Shown here: one piece after another, positions 43,790 through 55,300 of the stretch
How the letters are laid out: every line of letters begins with the position of its first letter
Position numbering within the stretch: the first letter of the stretch is position 1
Assembly (NCBI GenBank): GCA_018417955.1
Contig: JACTVC010000023.1
Location: 552,762 to 616,761 of the forward strand
Source of the DNA: Laccaria trichodermophora
Lineage: Eukaryota > Basidiomycota > Agaricomycetes > Agaricales > Hydnangiaceae
DNA length: 64,000 nucleotides
Reading direction: 5' to 3'
Program-made: the position numbers and the translations under genes
The notes under the pieces: model-generated
Database searches by the model: none
What the model saw: only the letters and a program-made list of their open reading frames with translations
What the model was told of the DNA's origin: nothing

Positions 43790-46180
43790 GACTTGACCAA
43801 GACACATCCAACACGTTGCACGCAGAGCTGTCCCTTGGGTATCCCAATCATCGGATTCACACCCTCAAGGCCTCAAGACCTCACAATACGATGACTGAGT
43901 CAAATATAGTGCTTCGTCTGCCTGAGGACAGTTGATGACTGAAGCTGGGTAGGATAACTCTGAAGTGTGTTTGCTATCTATGCCGCCAGTTTCTCCTTCT
44001 AACCTTAGTTCTCTGACGCCCTGCGACGTGCTACTACGTGGCGATCCAGTTGGTCCTCCAAATATGGCCACTATATCGTACACTATCACCTCACCCAAAA
44101 GCTATGGAACCCCAGAGCATTGCTGCCGTCTTTCACCCGCAATACCGGGCTCCATACACCTGGGCTTTTACTTATATTCCTTCCAACCCTACATATCCTA
44201 AACAGAATGTTCAACGTTACCTCACATCTCCCCAACTTGTGTTCGCCATTTGATACGGAAAGCCTTGGCGATTTGGCTCGGACGACCGTCGACGTGCCAC
44301 AGATTCAACAGCCAACCACCCCTGTACATCGCCCACGTTGTGCAAGCGGAGGACCCACCACTGCCCTCTGTCGAACACTCATCACCACCATCGACTTGCG
44401 AGGCTATATTCATCCATCACCCAGCAGCCACAGACCAATCAGCGCTCCAGCCACCCGTGTTCATCGACCTTCTTTCGGCGCCAATCATCACAGCTTTTCA
44501 CCATTCAAAGCGCATCGTCGACCGAACAAGCAGACCACATGTTCCTCGATCAGGCGACTTACCCCCCTTCCGCCAGTCCGATTACTTTCTAGGCTCTACA
44601 CCCGCCTTCCTTTTGGAGCCCTCGTCTCTTACTGTGGACTCTACAAATGCCCTCGGTGCGACGCGTAACATTACCTCGAATGGGGAACAACCACTTGCGT
44701 TGGCTGTAGGTAGCGTGGCGGGGGTGGAGCCTGAGGATAAGGAGGCTTTGGGGGACTCACCAGCCTAAGAACCGACCCTGGTTAGATCTCGATTGAAAGC
44801 GAGTAAACGACGGACCCAAGTTGTGCTAGGCGTCTTGGCTGCGATCCTCATCATCGGCTGGTGGTTCTCACTGTTTATTTCGTGGTTGTGAGGAAGGAGA
44901 AGAACGTTGATGCGAATGCTGGTGATTAGGGTGGATCGCTGACTGGGACTGGGATTGCTGCGACGACCTCGCATCTTGGAATCGGAGAGACGCACAATGG
45001 CCAACGTGAAGCTTGTTCGACATCCATATCCACCTTCTCGGCATAGTCCAGCATGTTGCAAACCAGGCCACGTCCACCAGCGAAGCATGTCCTTCGGTCC
45101 AACTTTGGATGCGGATACTAAAGCTCAAGATCGACTTTATGCGCAGGTGGGTGTCCTTTACGTTTTCGGTCTCCGTTTTGGTCCTTTCTCCACGTTTCTT
45201 ACGCTTTCGTCTTCCACCAACCTCAGCGCATATTGGTCCTCCTACTGCACTGTCAGCGTCACTTTCGTTCGCGATTTCTTGCCTTCGATTTGTCGTTATT
45301 TCACTTCCTCTTCATTCTTCCCTTCCCCCTCTCTTTTGCGCCTCCCTTCTGACCTTGACAGGCCCAACTCACCCACTTCTGTTCTTCCTCCCAGTCGTGC
45401 TTTCGAAATCTTCGCCAGGACAGACAAACGTCGCCTTTGGAACACCCTTGCGTCGTCGTTAGCCTTGTAATCAACCCAAAGCATCTGCGATCTTCGAAGA
45501 TGTTCGGCTCGTTGAACCCAGTTCCTTTTACGCGGAACGTCAACGTCTTGGGGAGAGTGGTGGGAGATCAGCTCATTGGAAGGTACATGGAGTTGCTGGT
45601 GAGTATGCACCTCCTTCTCATGCTAGTCTGGTGGTTAATGAATCGACCAACAGCTAGCTCTTGTATCATGTCCCAAGAGGATCTATTGCATTTTCTGCAA
45701 GCCCTAGTCCGCTGCTGGGGGGATACCTCCTGGGTTTCTTCCGCTGTTGTTGTCTCCTGCTGTTTCCGCGCATACGTTTCGGGGTGTCGATCCCGAACAG
45801 CTTCCCGTAAACTTCATTCATATACGCGATGCTCCACCTCACCCACTATCAACACACCTCAGAACCCCCGCTCATCACCCCCAACGTCCCTATCCTCAGC
45901 GTCCACCCTTCGCCATCATCGCCTTCTGCCAGTTGGTTGTCGTGTGTCTAGCAACTACAAGGACCCAAAGTATGAGTTGCTCCATTCTTTCAAATGAAGA
46001 GATGTCAACTACAAAACCAACCCATCACCATCATCTTCCATATTGCCATCCACGCCTCGCTTTTCCCTCGTCCGGTGAAACCTGCAGGATCGGTCTTGAT
46101 ACACACACCCCCGATTCAATAGGACCGCTATATAGAGACTCCTCACCTCCAAAGCTCTCTGCTAGCTCTTGAGCTAACGT
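43790..46180. repeat. Segmental repeat block, copy R1
   Basis: It matches 61310-63340 (R3) along most of its length and 58380-59262 (R2) over its last 900 bp. Shared anchors in order: CACACCCTCAAG...GACCTCACAATACGATGA; GTGCTACTACGTGGCG; TCTTTCACCCGCAATAC; the pyrimidine-rich CTTCCCCCTCTCTTTTGCGCC; AGATGTTCGGCTCGTTGAA; GAATCGACCAACAGCTAGC; and AAACCTGCAG. It contains remnants of at least one protein-coding gene (separate entry) but no intact frame. Confidence 0.75.
44250..44891 (+). pseudogene. Remnant of a protein gene ending in a membrane anchor
   Basis: A long frame reads ...SRPHVPRSGDLPPFRQSDYFLGSTPAFLLEPSSL...ALAVGSVAGVEPEDKEALGDSPA, stops at TAA (44766-44768), and continues in the same frame as LVRSRLKASKRRTQVVLG then VLAAILIIGWWFSLFISWL and a final stop. 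A basic stretch before a single terminal hydrophobic helix suggests a tail-anchored or type II protein broken by one stop. Copy R3 keeps fragments (RLVFAIYALALLQLWIITEG at about 61740) suggesting another membrane helix at the N terminus. Family not recognised. Confidence 0.45.
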
Positions 46181-47212
46181 CTCAGTGTTCAGGATTACTT
46201 ACGCATCGCATGGTTCTGCAAATCCCACCAAGTTGCTTCTTGTGGAATTGGGGAAGATTTGCCGGCTTTCCTGCGATCTGGCCGCCACAGCTCTTGCACG
46301 CGTTTCGAGTTGCCAATCCCCTGCAACTCGCAACTAGATAGAACTAGATCCCACTCCATCGCTCCCACTTCTCATTAATCCCACCTCCTTCCACTTCTTG
46401 ATAGGCAGAATCGGCTATTTCAGACTCGCACTGAAAGCCTACACTACCTGATTTTCTTGACGAACTTTTCAACGTCAACATCATATCCCAAGATTGTGGA
46501 ATGGAAGGCGTACAAGGTATGTCATTGCGACTTATCGGTGCTGGGCTTTCTAACGAACGGTATGATGAGAGTTGATATATTTCATGGACAACGGCGCACG
46601 CGAAACGAATCAAGGATGATGAGAAAGTGCGTAGTAAGTACCTTCGACCTGTAGCTCGTTGTTTTGAATGGGTGCTGACCGTTGGCTTCAGTTTCAGTGC
46701 TGCAGATCGAGTCTATCAGCAAGAGAACTAGCAGAGATACGCAACCGCGAAGCTTACCGGGTGAGGTACGTGCTCGACTAAAGGCGTCCTGGTTACTTTT
46801 CTCCTGTAGGTTAACATCGGTTCGGCCCATTTAGACCGCCTTCTGTGTTGGGTGCAGTGCTTTTTTGGGACATCGCATGGACGGTTTGCACTCATGGTTT
46901 TGACCTCTATCGAGACCTTTACCTGCCTCTCTGTTTCAATTGCTCGCCCTACACCTATCCGAGGACTGTCCTTTCGTCACTGATGGCCCACTTTTATGTC
47001 CTCCATATCCTGCAGTGGCCGGTTCATCGACAAATCCATCAATGCCAATGTATTTAAGTCGTTGGTCCGTCATAAAATTTGTCACTAACACATTTTCGTG
47101 TAGGCCAATCTGCTCACGCTGCCAGTCAGAATGATGTGAGATATGAATTCATAGTAGGATACAGTAATGAGAATATAAGATCGTAATGACAACAACAAAA
47201 CAAAGAAAGATA
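46181..47212. other. Degenerate repeat tail and 3' side of the CHAT gene
   Basis: 46380-46560 resembles 60150-60290 of copy R2 (CACTTCTTGATAGGCAGAATC against CACTTGCTGATAGTCACTAG). I see no gene. The last 60 bp are downstream of the CHAT gene's stop codon. Confidence 0.4.
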
Positions 47213-47353
47213 TCAGTAGCCAAAGTGCACATATGGAACCCATGTCAGGAACGCATTGTCATCCTTTCCGAGAGTCTCCCAAACCATCCTCGTAGCATAA
47301 TCCAAGGCATAAGCTGCCCGAGTACTGTCCAATCCCTTTGACCCGTCCCACAA
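47213..47353 (-). pseudogene. p23-TPR-CHAT gene, severed C-terminal end
   Basis: Read on the minus strand this encodes LWDGSKGLDSTRAAYALDYA and TRMVWETLGKDDNAFLTWVPYVHFGY then the stop (47213-47215). This is the conserved end of CHAT domains in Agaricomycete TPR-CHAT proteins (AAYAL...WVPFVHFG). The main body of the domain is 5 kb away at 52380-53050, on the same strand, with the foldback between. Joining the flanks needs one base for frame (DGDW to LWDG), and that base could come from the element's terminal G. Confidence 0.85.
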
Positions 47354-47449
47354 GTGGCTACCACTTTTATCATATAACTAAGGCACTTGCCATAAGAGCT
47401 CTGTGTATAAGTCCACGCTCTTTATGAGATATCGCTCTGGATATTTCAT

Positions 47450-48945
47450 TGAGTGTCTTGGTGGCTTTCACTAACTATTTCATTCCTGTTTCAGTGTGGT
47501 TTCAATAGATATTTCATTAGTATTTCAGGCTATTTCATTGCGCTTTTCATAACTAATGCTCTGATCTTTCAATAGATATTTCATTAAGAATGTTAGGCCC
47601 TCTCATTGAGATTTTCATTAATATTTCAGGATATTTCATTGCACTTTTCATACCTAATGCTCTGATCTTTCAATAGATATTTCATTAGGAATGTTAGGCT
47701 CTCTCATTGAGATTTTCATTAATTACTCAGTGCGCTTTCAATGGATTTTTCATTAATATTTCAGGCTATTTCATTGCGCTTTTCATAACTAATGCTTTGT
47801 GTTTTCAATAGGTATTTCATTAAGAATGTTAGGCCCTCTCATTTAGATTTTCATTAATATTTCAGGATATTTCATTGCACTTTTCATAACTAATGCTCTG
47901 TGCTTTCAATAGATATTTCATTAGGAATGTTAGGCTCTCTCATTGAGATTTTCATTAATTACTCAGTGCGCTTTCAATGGATTTTTCATTAATATTTCAG
48001 GATATTTCATTGTGCTTTTCATAACTAATGCTCTGTGCTTTCAATAGATATTTCATTAGGAATGTTAGGCTCTCTCATTGAGATTTTCATTAATTACTCA
48101 GTGCGCTTTCAATGGATTTTTCATTAATATTTCAGGATATTTCATTGCGCTTTTCATAACTAATGCTTTGTGTTTTCAATAGGTATTTCATTAAGAATGT
48201 TAGGCCCTCTCATTTAGATTTTCATTAATATTTCAGGATATTTCATTGCACTTTTCATAACTAATGCTCTGTGCTTTCAATAGATATTTCATTAGGAATG
48301 TTAGGCTCTCTCATTGAGATTTTCATTAATTACTCAGTGCGCTTTCAATGGATTTTTCATTAATATTTCAGGATATTTCATTGTGCTTTTCATAACTAAT
48401 GCTCTGTGCTTTCAATAGATATTTCATTAGGAATGTTAGGCTCTCTCATTGAGATTTTCATTAATTACTCAGTGCGCTTTCAATGGATTTTTCATTAATA
48501 TTTCAGGATATTTCATTGCACTTTTCATAACTAATGCTCTGCACTTTCAATGGATATTTCATTGGGAATGTTAGGCTCTCTCATTGAGATTTTCATTAAT
48601 TACTCAGTGCGCTTTCAATGGATTTTTCATTAATATTTCAGGATATTTCATTACACTTTTCATAACTAATGCTCTGTGCTTTCAATAGATATTTCATTAG
48701 GAATGTTAGGCCCTCTCATTGAGATTTTCATTAATTATTCAGTGCGCTTTCAATGGATTTTTCATTAATATTTCAGGATATTTCATTGCGCTTTTCATAA
48801 CTAATGCTCTGCACTTTCAATGGATATTTCATTGGGAATGTTAGGCTCTCTCATTGAGATTTTCATTAATTACTCAGTGCGCTTTCAATGGATTTTTCAT
48901 TAATATTTCAGGCTATTTCATTGCGCTTTTCATAATTAATGCTCA
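47450..48945. repeat. Tandem array, unit about 133 bp, left arm
   Basis: The unit starts ATTTCATTAATATTTCAGG, passes through CTTTTCATAACTAATGCTC, CTTTCAATAGATATTTCATT and GGCTCTCTCATTGAGA, and ends GTGCGCTTTCAATGGATT. Successive copies begin near 47981, 48114, 48227, 48360, 48494, 48627, 48766 and 48900. One variant lacks about 20 bp. All are rich in TTTCAT, the complement of the ATGAAA motif behind the KDZ transposase. Confidence 0.85.
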
Positions 48946-49429
48946 GAATGATTTCACCTATCAGGGTCCATGTAATGGGATGTTGGGATGATGGTCACAT
49001 GACCAATTACCAAAAATGGTCAAAAAACGAAAGTTGTAGCCCTACACTGTAGCTTCTGAAATCTGTTTGAATTATGTTCTGAAGTGCTCCCATTGTGGAG
49101 ATATGAGGTAAAGGGATTTCAAAAGTGTCGTGTTTTTTTTTGTATTTTGCAATTTTCTCCATAAAAACAAAACCAAATAACATAATTTCAGTACATTTAG
49201 AAAGCTAAAAGAAAGGGCTACAATTATTGTATCGTGGGAAATTTGACCAAAAAAGGAAGGTGCATGCCAATGAGATATAGACTACTGAGTTTACTGATAG
49301 ACTACAAAAAAGTTGGACTTAGACTACACAGTTTACTGATACATTATAAAGACTACAAAAGTCAAACTTAGACTACAAAGCTTGCTGATAGACTACAAAA
49401 AAGTCAGACTTAAACTACAAAAGCCAGGG

Positions 49430-50960
49430 TTAGGATATCTTGACTACAAAGTTTGTAGTGTCCACTTTTTGTCATTACAAAAGATTATAGTGTGTGCTTT
49501 TATATTAGAAAAGTTTGTAGTGTATGCTTCTTGAGACTACAAAATGTTGTAGTGTGTGCTTTTTTAAAAAGTTTGTAGTGTCCACTTTTTGAGGCTACAA
49601 AATGTTGTAGTGTGCACTTTTTCATTAGAAAAGTTTGTAGTGTATGGTTTTTGAGACTACAAAAGTTTGTAGTGTGCGCTTTTTTAGTAGAAAAGTTTGT
49701 AGCATATGGTTTTTGAGACTACAAAAGGTTGTAGTGTGCGCTTTTTTATCAGAAAAGTTTGTAGTGTATGGTTTTTGAGACTACAAAAGGTTGTAGTGTG
49801 CGCTTTTTTATCAGAAAAGTTTGTAGTGTCTGCTTTTTGAGACTACAAAAGTTTGTAGTCAAGTCCTTGGTGCTATCTATGTTATAGGGATGAGGTTGAA
49901 GAATTGCCATCATATTGCCAGTGCTGCAACATTAGTTTTGCCATCATACACAAGTTGTCTTTCACATTAGGAAAGGTCATTCTAAGCCTTTCATATCAGT
50001 CTCTCACATCATGCCCAAGTTGTCTGTCAAGCTAGGGATGATAATCATGTTGATATCTACTGAATACATGGTCAACACACAACATGATCTGACTTAAAGA
50101 CACCTCCAAGGATGAATCAGCCCATCATTGAAAGCTAACTTAGTCATGATGTCAAAAACTGGTGATGTTATGTCAATCTTTCAGTGATATCCCCACATGA
50201 ATTTATCAAAGTTGACTATATTTCAGACAGGCAAGTAGCTATCAATTTGAAAGATGACAGGATGAAAGCTAACTTGGTCATGATGTCAAAAACTGGTGAT
50301 GTCAAGTCAATCCTTCAGCGAAATCCCCACATGAACTGATAATTGAGGATAAAATTGTGTATGATGGAAAAACTAATGTGGCAGCACTGGCAATATGATG
50401 GCAATCCTTCAACCTCATCCTCATCACATAGATAGCACCAAGGACACCATAAACTACATGTTGACTACAAACTTTTGTAGTCTCAAAAAGCGGACACTAC
50501 AAACTTTTCTAATGAAAAAGCGCACACTACAACATTTTGTAGTCTCAAAAAGCGGACACTACAAACTTTTCTGATAAAAAAGCGCACACTACAACCTTTT
50601 GTAGTCTCAAAAACCATACACTACAAACTTTTCTAATGAAAAAGTGCACACTACAACATTTTGTAGTCTCAAAAAGTGGACACTACAAACTTTTTAAAAA
50701 AGCACACACTACAAACTTTTCTAATATAAAAGCACACACTACAATCTTTTGTAATGACAAAAAGCGGACACTACAAACTTTGTAGTCAAGATATCCTAAC
50801 CCTAGCTTTTGTAGTTTAAGTCTGACTTTTTTGTAGTCTATCAGCAAGCTTTGTAGTCTAAGTTTGACTTTTGTAGTCTTTATAATGTATCAGTAAACTG
50901 TGTAGTCTAAGTCCAACTTTTTTGTAGTCTATCAGTAAACTCAGTAGTCTATATCTCATT
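49430..50960. repeat. TTTGTAGTGT / ACACTACAAA arrays flanking the foldback loop
   Basis: On the left (49430-49870) units of about 50 bp read AAAGTTTGTAGTGT-T/C-GCTTTTTGAGACTAC; the mirror lies at 50460-50960. In the loop a segment starting GAAAGCTAACTTAGTCATG (about 50138) is repeated directly at about 50266 (GAAAGCTAACTTGGTCATG), 128 bp on. Confidence 0.75.
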
Positions 50961-51289
50961 GGCATGCACCTTCCTTTTTTGGTCAAATTTCCCACGATAC
51001 AATAATTGTAGCCCTTTCTTTTAGCTTTCTAAATGTACTGAAATTATGTTATTTGGTTTTGTTTTTATGGAGAAAATTGCAAAATACAAAAAAAAACACG
51101 ACACTTTTGAAATCCCTTTACCTCATATCTCCACAATGGGAGCACTTCAGAACATAATTCAAACAGATTTCAGAAGCTACAGTGTAGGGCTACAACTTTC
51201 GTTTTTTGACCATTTTTGGTAATTGGTCATGTGACCATCATCCCAACATCCCATTACATGGACCCTGATAGGTGAAATCATTCTGAGCA

Positions 51290-52230
51290 TTAATTATGAA
51301 AAGCGCAATGAAATAGCCTGAAATATTAATGAAAAATCCATTGAAAGCGCACTGAGTAATTAATGAAAATCTCAATGAGAGAGCCTAACATTCCCAATGA
51401 AATATCCATTGAAAGTGCAGAGCATTAGTTATGAAAAGCGCAATGAAATATCCTGAAATATTAATGAAAAATCCATTGAAAGCGCACTGAATAATTAATG
51501 AAAATCTCAATGAGAGGGCCTAACATTCCTAATGAAATATCTATTGAAAGCACAGAGCATTAGTTATGAAAAGTGTAATGAAATATCCTGAAATATTAAT
51601 GAAAAATCCATTGAAAGCGCACTGAGTAATTAATGAAAATCTCAATGAGAGAGCCTAACATTCCTAATGAAATATCTATTGAAAGCACAGAGCATTAGTT
51701 ATGAAAAGTGCAATGAAATATCCTGAAATATTAATGAAAATCTAAATGAGAGGGCCTAACATTCTTAATGAAATACTTATTGAAAACACAAAGCATTAGT
51801 TATGAAAAGCGCAATGAAATAGCCTGAAATATTAATGAAAAATCCATTGAAAGCGCACTGAGTAATTAATGAAAATCTCAATGAGAGAGCCTAACATTCC
51901 TAATGAAATATCTATTGAAAGATCAGAGCATTAGGTATGAAAAGTGCAATGAAATATCCTGAAATATTAATGAAAATCTCAATGAGAGGGCCTAACATTC
52001 TTAATGAAATATCTATTGAAAGATCAGAGCATCAGTTATGAAAAGCGCAATGAAATATCATGAAATGTTAATGAAAAATCCATTGAAAGCGCACAGAGTA
52101 ATTAATGAAAATCACAATGAGAGGGCCTAACATTCTTAATGAAATATCTATTGAAAGATCAGAGCATTAGTTATGAAAAGCGCAATGAAATAGCCTGAAA
52201 TACTAATGAAATATCTATTGAAACCACACT
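51290..52230. repeat. Tandem array, mirror of the left array, right arm
   Basis: Inverted copies of the 133 bp unit (CCTGAAATATTAATGAAA...). There are fewer units than in the left arm, so the two arrays have expanded or contracted independently while the unit sequences stayed close. Confidence 0.8.
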
Positions 52231-52379
52231 GAAACAGGAATGAAATAGTTAATGAAAGCCACCAAGACACTCAATGAAATATCCAGAGCGATATCTCATA
52301 AAGAGCGTGGACTTATACACAGAGCTCTTATGGCAAGTGCCTTAGTTATATGATAAAAGTGGTAGCCACCAGTCCCCGT

Positions 52380-55300
52380 CCTCCCTAAGCAAATATTGAT
52401 AGAACTTCGTCGCAAAATCCGGCCCGTGCAGATCGGAAATGCCCCACATTGTACCAACAACACCACGATATCCAGCAGCAAGCATACCAGCAGCAAGATG
52501 GACGACCTCCTCGGATAATTTGAGGTCTCCTTTGCTAGTTTGGCAAGCTGAAAAGAAAACCAAGTCCGGGTTCGGGATTTTCTCCTTCATGATCTCAATC
52601 AGCTCCAAGCGGCCATCATAAAGACAAAGGCCGCTCTCAAGAGGCTGACGAACATCTTGGATTCCATGACATGCAAAGTGAACCCACCCATGGGACTTCA
52701 TCTCTGTCTTCACCTTCTCTCTAGTCGCTTTGTAGTCTTCTAACAGCAGTGCATCGACAGCGGTTCCCTTCATCAAGGCTTCAAGCGCATGTGTCTCTTT
52801 TCTGGTCGAAGGGATTGGCTTAAGACCTGGGGTGTTGGGTTGGCTGATAAGAAGGAGATTATTACATCTGGATGAGGTGGATGATGTTGTAAATTTATCG
52901 TTAATGGAAGAGACAGTTGGTGTGTATGATGAAACCACAAAGTCGGAAACACATGATCCGGGGAGGTACGCTGAACCGTATATCCCAGCTGCATGGAGTG
53001 GAAGAAAGGTGAGTGGACCAGTTGGGCACCACCATATACGCGGGCGATTTAAAGGATCCGGAGGGACCTTGATTTGAGAGTGCAAAAAATCAGTATGTAT
53101 CTATAAATTCACACCGGGGGATACCTTACAAGATATCCAAGTGCTGCGAGGATTGGCTGTACCATTTTGTGCCAAAGTTCCTTTAGAATAAATGCCATAG
53201 GGACTGGATTATCGACGACAATCCTACCGGCACGTTCTCGATCTTCAACCTCTCGATTTTCAAGAAAGTTTAATTGAAGGGCTATTTGCATTTCCTTTGC
53301 TTGCACAAGACTGAAATCCTTCAGGGGAATATGCAGGGGTCCTTCACTCTTAGCTATAAGGGCCAATGCATCACACCGGGTTTTGTGGATATTGAATATG
53401 ATAACTGGTCCATCAGAGGGTAATGAAGAGAGGAGATTGACAGCCTTAGGTGGTCGAAGAAAGTCATTAAAGTCTGGAAGACTCCGAATCTCTTCCAGAA
53501 TATGCTTGTATTCAGCAGCATGGAGGGTATGGTTTCGAGTGTCATCCAGAAGGCGGATGCCTTCTGCTAGCATTTCATGTGAAGAAGGAATGGACAAGAT
53601 AGAACGGGTTCCATGGGATTCTAATGCACTTGCAACATTTTTGAAACGATCAGCCAGGGAAGGACTCTTCTTGCGGAGATTGTCGATTGGGCTACGGAGT
53701 TGGTTGATCTGATTCCACACCATGCAACGGCCTTGCTCAAGCCATTGAAGTGAAAAATCAGGGATATTGAAATTGAGAGCAGTGGCCACAGCAGACTGGA
53801 CAAAATCAGAATGGCCTTGAAGGTTAGCATGACGGCGATAGATAGTTTGTTCTAACCCAGCAACCTCTGCCAGCAAGCTGATGGAAAGATCGAAGTCATT
53901 AAGGCAATGAGAGGAATCGTGGACTGAGGAGAGCATGGCTGCGTGCTTGGCAGAGGCAAGTCGAATGGACGGGGGGCCATTGGTGTTAGCACCCTGACGA
54001 TAGGAAGCAATACTTTGCTGGACATCTGGGCCATAATGATTGTGTTCAAAGCGACATGCATATGAATTTCCAAGGCACTTGAAAAAACTTGCAAGGTGAG
54101 TGTGCCCAAGAGGGGTGGAGTCAACTGCTTTCTGGTGGTAGAATATGGCATGGTTAGTATCCTCAAGGTCCCAATTGCATTTAAAGCGACCTAGGTATGA
54201 ATTTCCAAGGTTGTGGAACCACCCTGGAAGGTTAGGATGGCCAGGAGGTGTGGATTCAACTCCTTTCTGGTAGTGGGATACAGCACAAACAATATCCTCA
54301 AGCTCCCCAGTGCGTTCAAAGCGGTGTAAGTATGAATTTCCAAGGTCATTTAAAGAGTTTGGAAGGTCGGCATGGCCAGAAGGAGTGGATTCAACCACTT
54401 TTTGATGATGGGATATGGCACAATCAATATCCTTCAGGTCTCCAGCAGTGTGTCCAAAGCGGCATGCATATGAAATTCCAAGGTTGCTGAACCAAATCAG
54501 AAGGTTAGGATGGCCAGAAGGAGTAGATTCAACTGCTTTCTGTTGGTAAGATATTGCACAATGAATATCCTCAAGGTCCCTAGTGCGTTCAAAGCAACAT
54601 AAGTATGAATATCCAAGGCTGTTGAACCGCACTGGAAGGTTAGGATGGCCAGAAGGAGTGGATTCAACTGCTTTCTGGTGGTGGGATATGGCACAATGAA
54701 TATCCTTGAGGTCCCCAGTGCGTTCAAAGCGACGTGTATATGAATTTCCAAGGTTGCATACCCAGGTTGGAAGGTCAGAGTGGTCAGGAGGGGTGGATTC
54801 AACTGCTTTATGGTGGTGGGATATAGCACGATTAATATCCTTAAGGTCCCCAGTCCGTTGAAAGCGATGTGCATAAGAATTTCCAAGGTTATTGAGATGC
54901 ATTGGAAGGACAGGATGGCCAGAAGGAGTGGATTCGACTGCTTTCTGGTGGTGGGATATGGCATAACCAATATCTTCAAGGTCCCCGGTATGTCCAAAGC
55001 GATGTAAGTATGAATTTCCAAGGTTGTTGAACCGTCTTGGAAGGACAGAATGGTCAGAAGGAGTGGATTCAAGTGCTTTCTGGTGGTGGGATATGGCACA
55101 ATTGATATCCCTCAGGTCTCCAGTGCATCCAAAGTAGCATGAATACGAACTTCCAAGGTTGCTGAAAAAACCTGGAAGGTTAAGATGGCCAGAAGGAGTG
55201 GATTCAACTGCTTTCTGGTGGTGGGAAATGGCACAACGAATATCCTTGAGGTCCCCGGTACGTTTAAAGCGATGGAAGTACGAATTACCAAGGTTGTTGA

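Larger units (their letters stand above)
47354..52379. mobile_element. Giant foldback element, 5026 bp, inserted in the CHAT gene
   Basis: The left end GTGGCTACCACTTTTATC and the right end are perfect inverted copies, and the inverted match runs inward through nearly the whole element: left arm 47354 to about 49950, right arm about 50356 to 52379. The loop is about 400 bp. Each arm has, from outside in: a tandem array of ATTTCATTAATATTTCAGG units, a unique block starting GAATGATTTCACCTATCAG, a stretch of GACTACAAA / TTTGTAGTGT units, and CCATCATATTGCCAGTGCTG. The left arm is longer because it has more tandem units. No coding frame, no transposase. I found no convincing target duplication. Confidence 0.88.

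Noticed and set aside
47450..52230. Regular repeats that might look like a CRISPR array
   Set aside because: Units are contiguous 133 bp tandem copies without spacers, in an intron-rich eukaryotic genome.
47340..52390. Target-site duplication for the 5 kb foldback
   Set aside because: The sequence at the ends (GTGGCTACC / GGTAGCCAC) is itself palindromic; TA and 8 bp options were tried, but neither leaves a clean direct repeat and a restored frame.
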